Source: Rhytidiadelphus loreus (taxonomy: Eukaryota > Streptophyta > Bryopsida > Hypnales > Hylocomiaceae). Taken from it: a stretch of 64,000 bases of DNA. This document shows, in pieces, positions 60,773 to 64,000 of the stretch. Position 1 is the stretch's first letter. Each line of letters starts with the position of its first letter. The notes under the pieces were generated by a model. It saw nothing but the letters and a program-made list of their open reading frames with translations. It was not told the DNA's origin and searched no databases. Position numbers and translations under genes: made by a program. Location: positions 44,459,001 through 44,523,000 of the forward strand of contig OX344765.1 of NCBI GenBank assembly GCA_947034895.1, in the 5' to 3' direction.

Positions 60773-61547
60773 TTACAAAGCTGTCACTACTTCCTGTGTG
60801 AGCCTCTGCACCACCGCCTCATAAATTCTGCCGTGATTTCTGGCACAAAACACCGCCCCAGTGGCTGCCATCCCGTACACACACACCAGTCGATTCTGCA
60901 TGCGCTTCCTTGCGATTGCCCAGGCCGGCCAGAACACCGGAAACAGACACGACACGACACACAGCACCCGAACGACTTTCGAATGCGCCGCTTTGGAAAA
61001 CTGATTGGAAGCCAACGCCACCACTTTGTAGTCTTGCTTCGGAAAAGTTATGGCCACCGTGGATCGATACCCCGTCGACCGCACGATCTCCAAGAGCGAT
61101 TTCGTGAGTTCCTCGAAGTCCCACTGCACAAATTTGAGGAGACGAAACTCCTTGAATGCGTTCTTGCTGCCCGCGTACTCCTCCAGCGTCTCCCTCACTG
61201 TGGGCCAGGCTGCGTCTCTACTGGCTGTGCGAGAAGGGTTGGTGAAGATCCGGGACCACTGCGGGTTCAAGTACTTGGACACGTCCAGTTCGATGAAGAA
61301 ATCGGTGACGGTGCTGTTGCGCGCGCTTTGTGCTCGTGACTCTGTGGAATCCCCAAATGCGAACGGCCATATGGGGAGACTGGAGGTGGGACGCGAGGAA
61401 GCGCCAAAGCTCCTCGGGGTTGTGGTCGAGGAGGGGGTCGTGGCTGTAGATCCCCTTGGTCTTGGAAATCGTTTCGGCACGGGAAGTTGGGGCGACAGAG
61501 GGGCGCCTCGGAGGGAAGAAAACGCGCGTGTCGGGGATGAGATTCAT
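60773..61547 (-). pseudogene. Plant gene with C-terminal membrane segment, one frameshift
   Basis: From ATG 61,547 the frame reads PDTRVFFPPRRPS, KTKGIYSHDPLLDHNPEELW and RFLASHLQSPHMAVRIWGFH. Coding then continues in another frame as ESRAQSARNSTVTDFFIELD, NPQWSRIF and FRLLKFVQWDFEEL, to a hydrophobic stretch (VVRVLCVVSCLFPVFWPAW) and the stop at 60,773. Dropping one base near 61,350 joins the two halves. I recall this DHNPEELWRF / DFFIELDVS pattern from uncharacterised plant and fungal proteins with a C-terminal membrane anchor, but cannot name it. No room exists for an intron, so this is a 1-nt insertion in the genome or a sequencing error. Codon use is GC-rich, typical of a host gene. Confidence 0.6.
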
Positions 61548-62466
61548 GTCGTAAGGGGATGCAGAATCGCAGAAGGAAGGGGGTTCTGGGGCGGCATAGA
61601 GTTTTGGGGTGCCTGCTGATGGAGCGGAGGGCTATAACACGGGTCCTCTCATGGTTGCAGGGGCTTCCATGATGCGCTCGTCACAAATTAATCACACTCT
61701 TGAGCAACTAACTCAATACAATGTGCAAGGATCGATCGGTGCGTGTCGATGGGGTATGCCCTCACAATTCTGAGCTGATGCGTGAAAGCAAGCAGCTTAC
61801 GACTGAGCAAGAGCAGCTGGAGACCGCCAAGAATAGTCGATTCCTGTGTTTCATCCAACCTAATGAACGACGATTTCTAGTTAATAAATATGCACTTGAA
61901 TTGTGCAAACAACACCAGTCTCGAAACTTGTTCCCTACAGAGATTCGGCGTTAGCTAGGAGGGAGCTAGTTACAGATAGACAAGCACAGACAGGGTTTGA
62001 ATAGTACTATCAGTAAGAAACGATCAAGAAACGACTTGGAGATTTCTAAGAGACGGATAGACAAAAAGCAGTGATCGATCGATCAGGTCCAGTAGGAGGA
62101 TTAACTTGGCACGGACGACAAGTAGTCTCCCGTTCCGTGAGAGCCCCGGAATTCATGACCTGCGTCGTGAATAAATACGCAGACAGTGCTGAGTGTCGGG
62201 GGGGAGCTCTACGCGGAACCTCGCTCTGACAGCCGGTCTGCCAAACGCGCTTTACGACCAGTGGAAATGGGTGAATTTTATTGTCATGACGCTGTAGATA
62301 CTATTATTTTATTATTATTTTATTTATCTAAATGATAATTATATTAATTATCAAACAAAATATGATCCTCCTCTTAAAGAGTAGGTCTGTTGAATCCTTA
62401 AAGTAGATCGCTTCTATTGTATATTCTCTAGTACTTACGAAAAAGTACAGAGTTGGTGATGATGAA
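61548..62466. other. Intergenic, no gene
   Basis: This stretch would contain the promoter of the minus-strand gene ending at 60,773. A short plus-strand frame at 61,721-61,954 has no supporting motif. Confidence 0.45.
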
Positions 62467-62667
62467 TTAACCCTTTAAGGACAAAGGGGTGACCTTGGAA
62501 ACAATCCCTTGTCATTATTGTGTGAATCATGGGCTTTAGAAATAGTAAAAGCATTGGAAGTCAAAAGACCTCCCCTTTCCACAACAAAATTCATAATAGT
62601 TGTACTATTGTCCTACTGTAAGGATTCCATCTCATCCATCACGTCCTTCTCAACATTTAAGAGTTAA
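62467..62667. mobile_element. Short TTAA/CCCTTTAA element, copy E8 (201 bp)
   Basis: The ends read TTAA-CCCTTTAAGG and CATTTAAGAG-TTAA. It has the same size class and terminal form as E4, E5 and E7. Non-coding. Confidence 0.5.
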
Positions 62668-64000
62668 TGTGATCATGTGCCACACATTTTTGGTTTAGCT
62701 TCAAATATAAAGAATTTTTTTTCATTTTCAATAATATTTTGTTATAGATTTCTAGAAATTAAATTGTATCTATTCGAAGAACAAAAATTGAATCGGTTGA
62801 ATGAAAACTTGGGATTGATAAAGCATGATTCTATTGTCAGGAGTTGTTTTCTTCCAGGCAAAGACGGGAACATGATCATCATCTCATGAAAATAGACCCA
62901 ACCATTCATCTGTTTGGGCTAAGTCAAAGCACAAAGTGAGCATGTGGATCTAGTTTGGTGGAACAAGAGAAAGGAGGTAAAGCCAGCTATGCCTTTTGTA
63001 ATCTAAAAGAGGGAATCGAGAAGTCATGTCTGCCCATGAGCAAAAAACATGTAGGTGTGAGTCCCATAGATCACTAATCTTACACAAGGAGGCTTGTGCT
63101 AATCTATTGTCCCTTTCTAAAGAAAAGTGAAAGTTGACTCCAATAAATGTGGTGGACCACCAAAGGCTTGTGTTGGAAAATGTGTTTATTGCTAGATTTG
63201 ACTAATTGACACATCAAGAATTGTGACATACACACAAAAAAAGCTCTCAAAATTGGGACATGTAGAGATATACTCATCAAGTTGCACCTCCTATAGAATG
63301 CCAAAGTAGTGGAATTCCACCAATTTGATGAAATTGATCGACGTTTAGTGCACATGATCCTATCTTGCATGTCTTCTGGGTCAGATACTCAGATTCTTTA
63401 GTGGGCTGTGAGTACAGTTAAGAAGGGCTAGCATTAGGTTCTTTCTGTTCTCCTCAAAACCTCCTAACATTGAGTGTGCACATTGGCTTCAAAGTCTTAC
63501 ATTGGTATTATCTATTCAAGGTCCTTACAGCATCCTCACAGCAACACGCCCCAACTGACCTCTAAGTATTCTGTACCATTGATCTTCTACGAATGTCATC
63601 CATTGATTTGCTTGAGCGTGTTACTGTGGGGGTGCCCTTAGTATGCACTTGTTGATAAACTGTGCTTAAATTAGTGTCTGGATTTGAGCTACAGAATCGA
63701 TGGCTGCAGCGCAGCCTGCTCACTCTTAGCTCATCCTCTCAGTCTTGCTTTCTTCTGCTTTCTTCCATTTTCTCCTTTTCATACTCCATAAAATCCAGTT
63801 AGGCACCTACAACGAAGTTTACCGCGAGTGTCGTGCGTCCACAAATACTGAAATCGAGTGCTGAAAATTAGGGATTTCAACTGCTCAGATGGGGGTATTC
63901 GTTTCCCAAATCTAGCCTCAGAGCTCTAAAACCTAGGACCAGTACAGATCTGAGCTTTCAAATGAATGTCTCCAGTTCCAGACTTGAGTGCAACTGTTGT
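62668..64000. other. Intergenic, no gene
   Basis: No gene supported. Near 63,701 an ATGGCTGCAGCGCAG start-like context is followed by a stop after ten codons. The GC-richer end could lead into a gene beyond the window. Confidence 0.4.

Noticed and set aside
60701..61619. Plus-strand frames of 212 and 189 codons
   Set aside because: They are antisense to the frameshifted minus-strand gene, whose codon pattern and motifs are far more convincing.

Overview
The window looks like low-gene-density, AT-rich nuclear DNA of a land plant. The evidence is Arabidopsis-type telomeric repeats (CCCTAAA) at internal positions, a plant ALP1/EPCR1-type domesticated Harbinger gene, LINE debris, and genes split by GT..AG introns. 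A Tc1-type transposase relic and many TTAA-flanked short elements suggest a large, repeat-rich genome, possibly a non-seed plant. The species cannot be fixed from sequence alone.

Positions 1-30,500 are a repeat graveyard with no convincing intact gene. It holds several short inverted-repeat elements that begin TTAA-CCC(C)T and end AGGG-TTAA (piggyBac-like in form), diverged copies of non-coding repeats, an 83-bp tandem repeat, the 3' end of a decayed LINE, and a decayed Tc1-like transposase C-terminus. Positions 30,508-33,539 carry a complete four-exon host gene (minus strand, 436 aa) for an ALP1/EPCR1-like protein derived from a PIF/Harbinger transposase. A 311-bp tandem duplication lies just upstream of it.

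The main feature is 37,124-56,243, read here as one 19.1-kb DNA transposon. It is bounded by a 28/28 identical inverted repeat and flanked on both sides by CCTA. From left to right it holds a Ser/Pro-rich exon, a 37-bp array, and a large minus-strand multi-exon gene of about 1,590-1,620 aa. That gene combines a ParB/DGQHR-like segment, a degenerate DNA-methyltransferase-like (permuted) fold, a coiled coil, an acidic tail and an FCP1/SCP-type HAD phosphatase. Next come palindrome arrays, a GC-rich island, minisatellite and telomeric tracts. On the plus strand, running towards the right end, lies a transposase gene with an RNase-H-like core (HDKMDH / QLDN / GHTHEDID) broken by three stops and a frameshift. 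About 35 copies of a GATA-flanked palindrome (TTATCYTCG-N3-CGARGATAA) occur inside the element and none was noticed outside it. They sit in introns, in intergenic arrays and even in a coding exon.

The right end of the element lies in the last codons of a host multi-pass membrane protein gene (56,222-57,517, minus strand), and its stop codon is supplied by the terminal repeat. Further right, 60,773-61,547 holds a frameshifted host gene with a C-terminal membrane segment. The rest is intergenic. No rRNA, tRNA or CRISPR features were seen.
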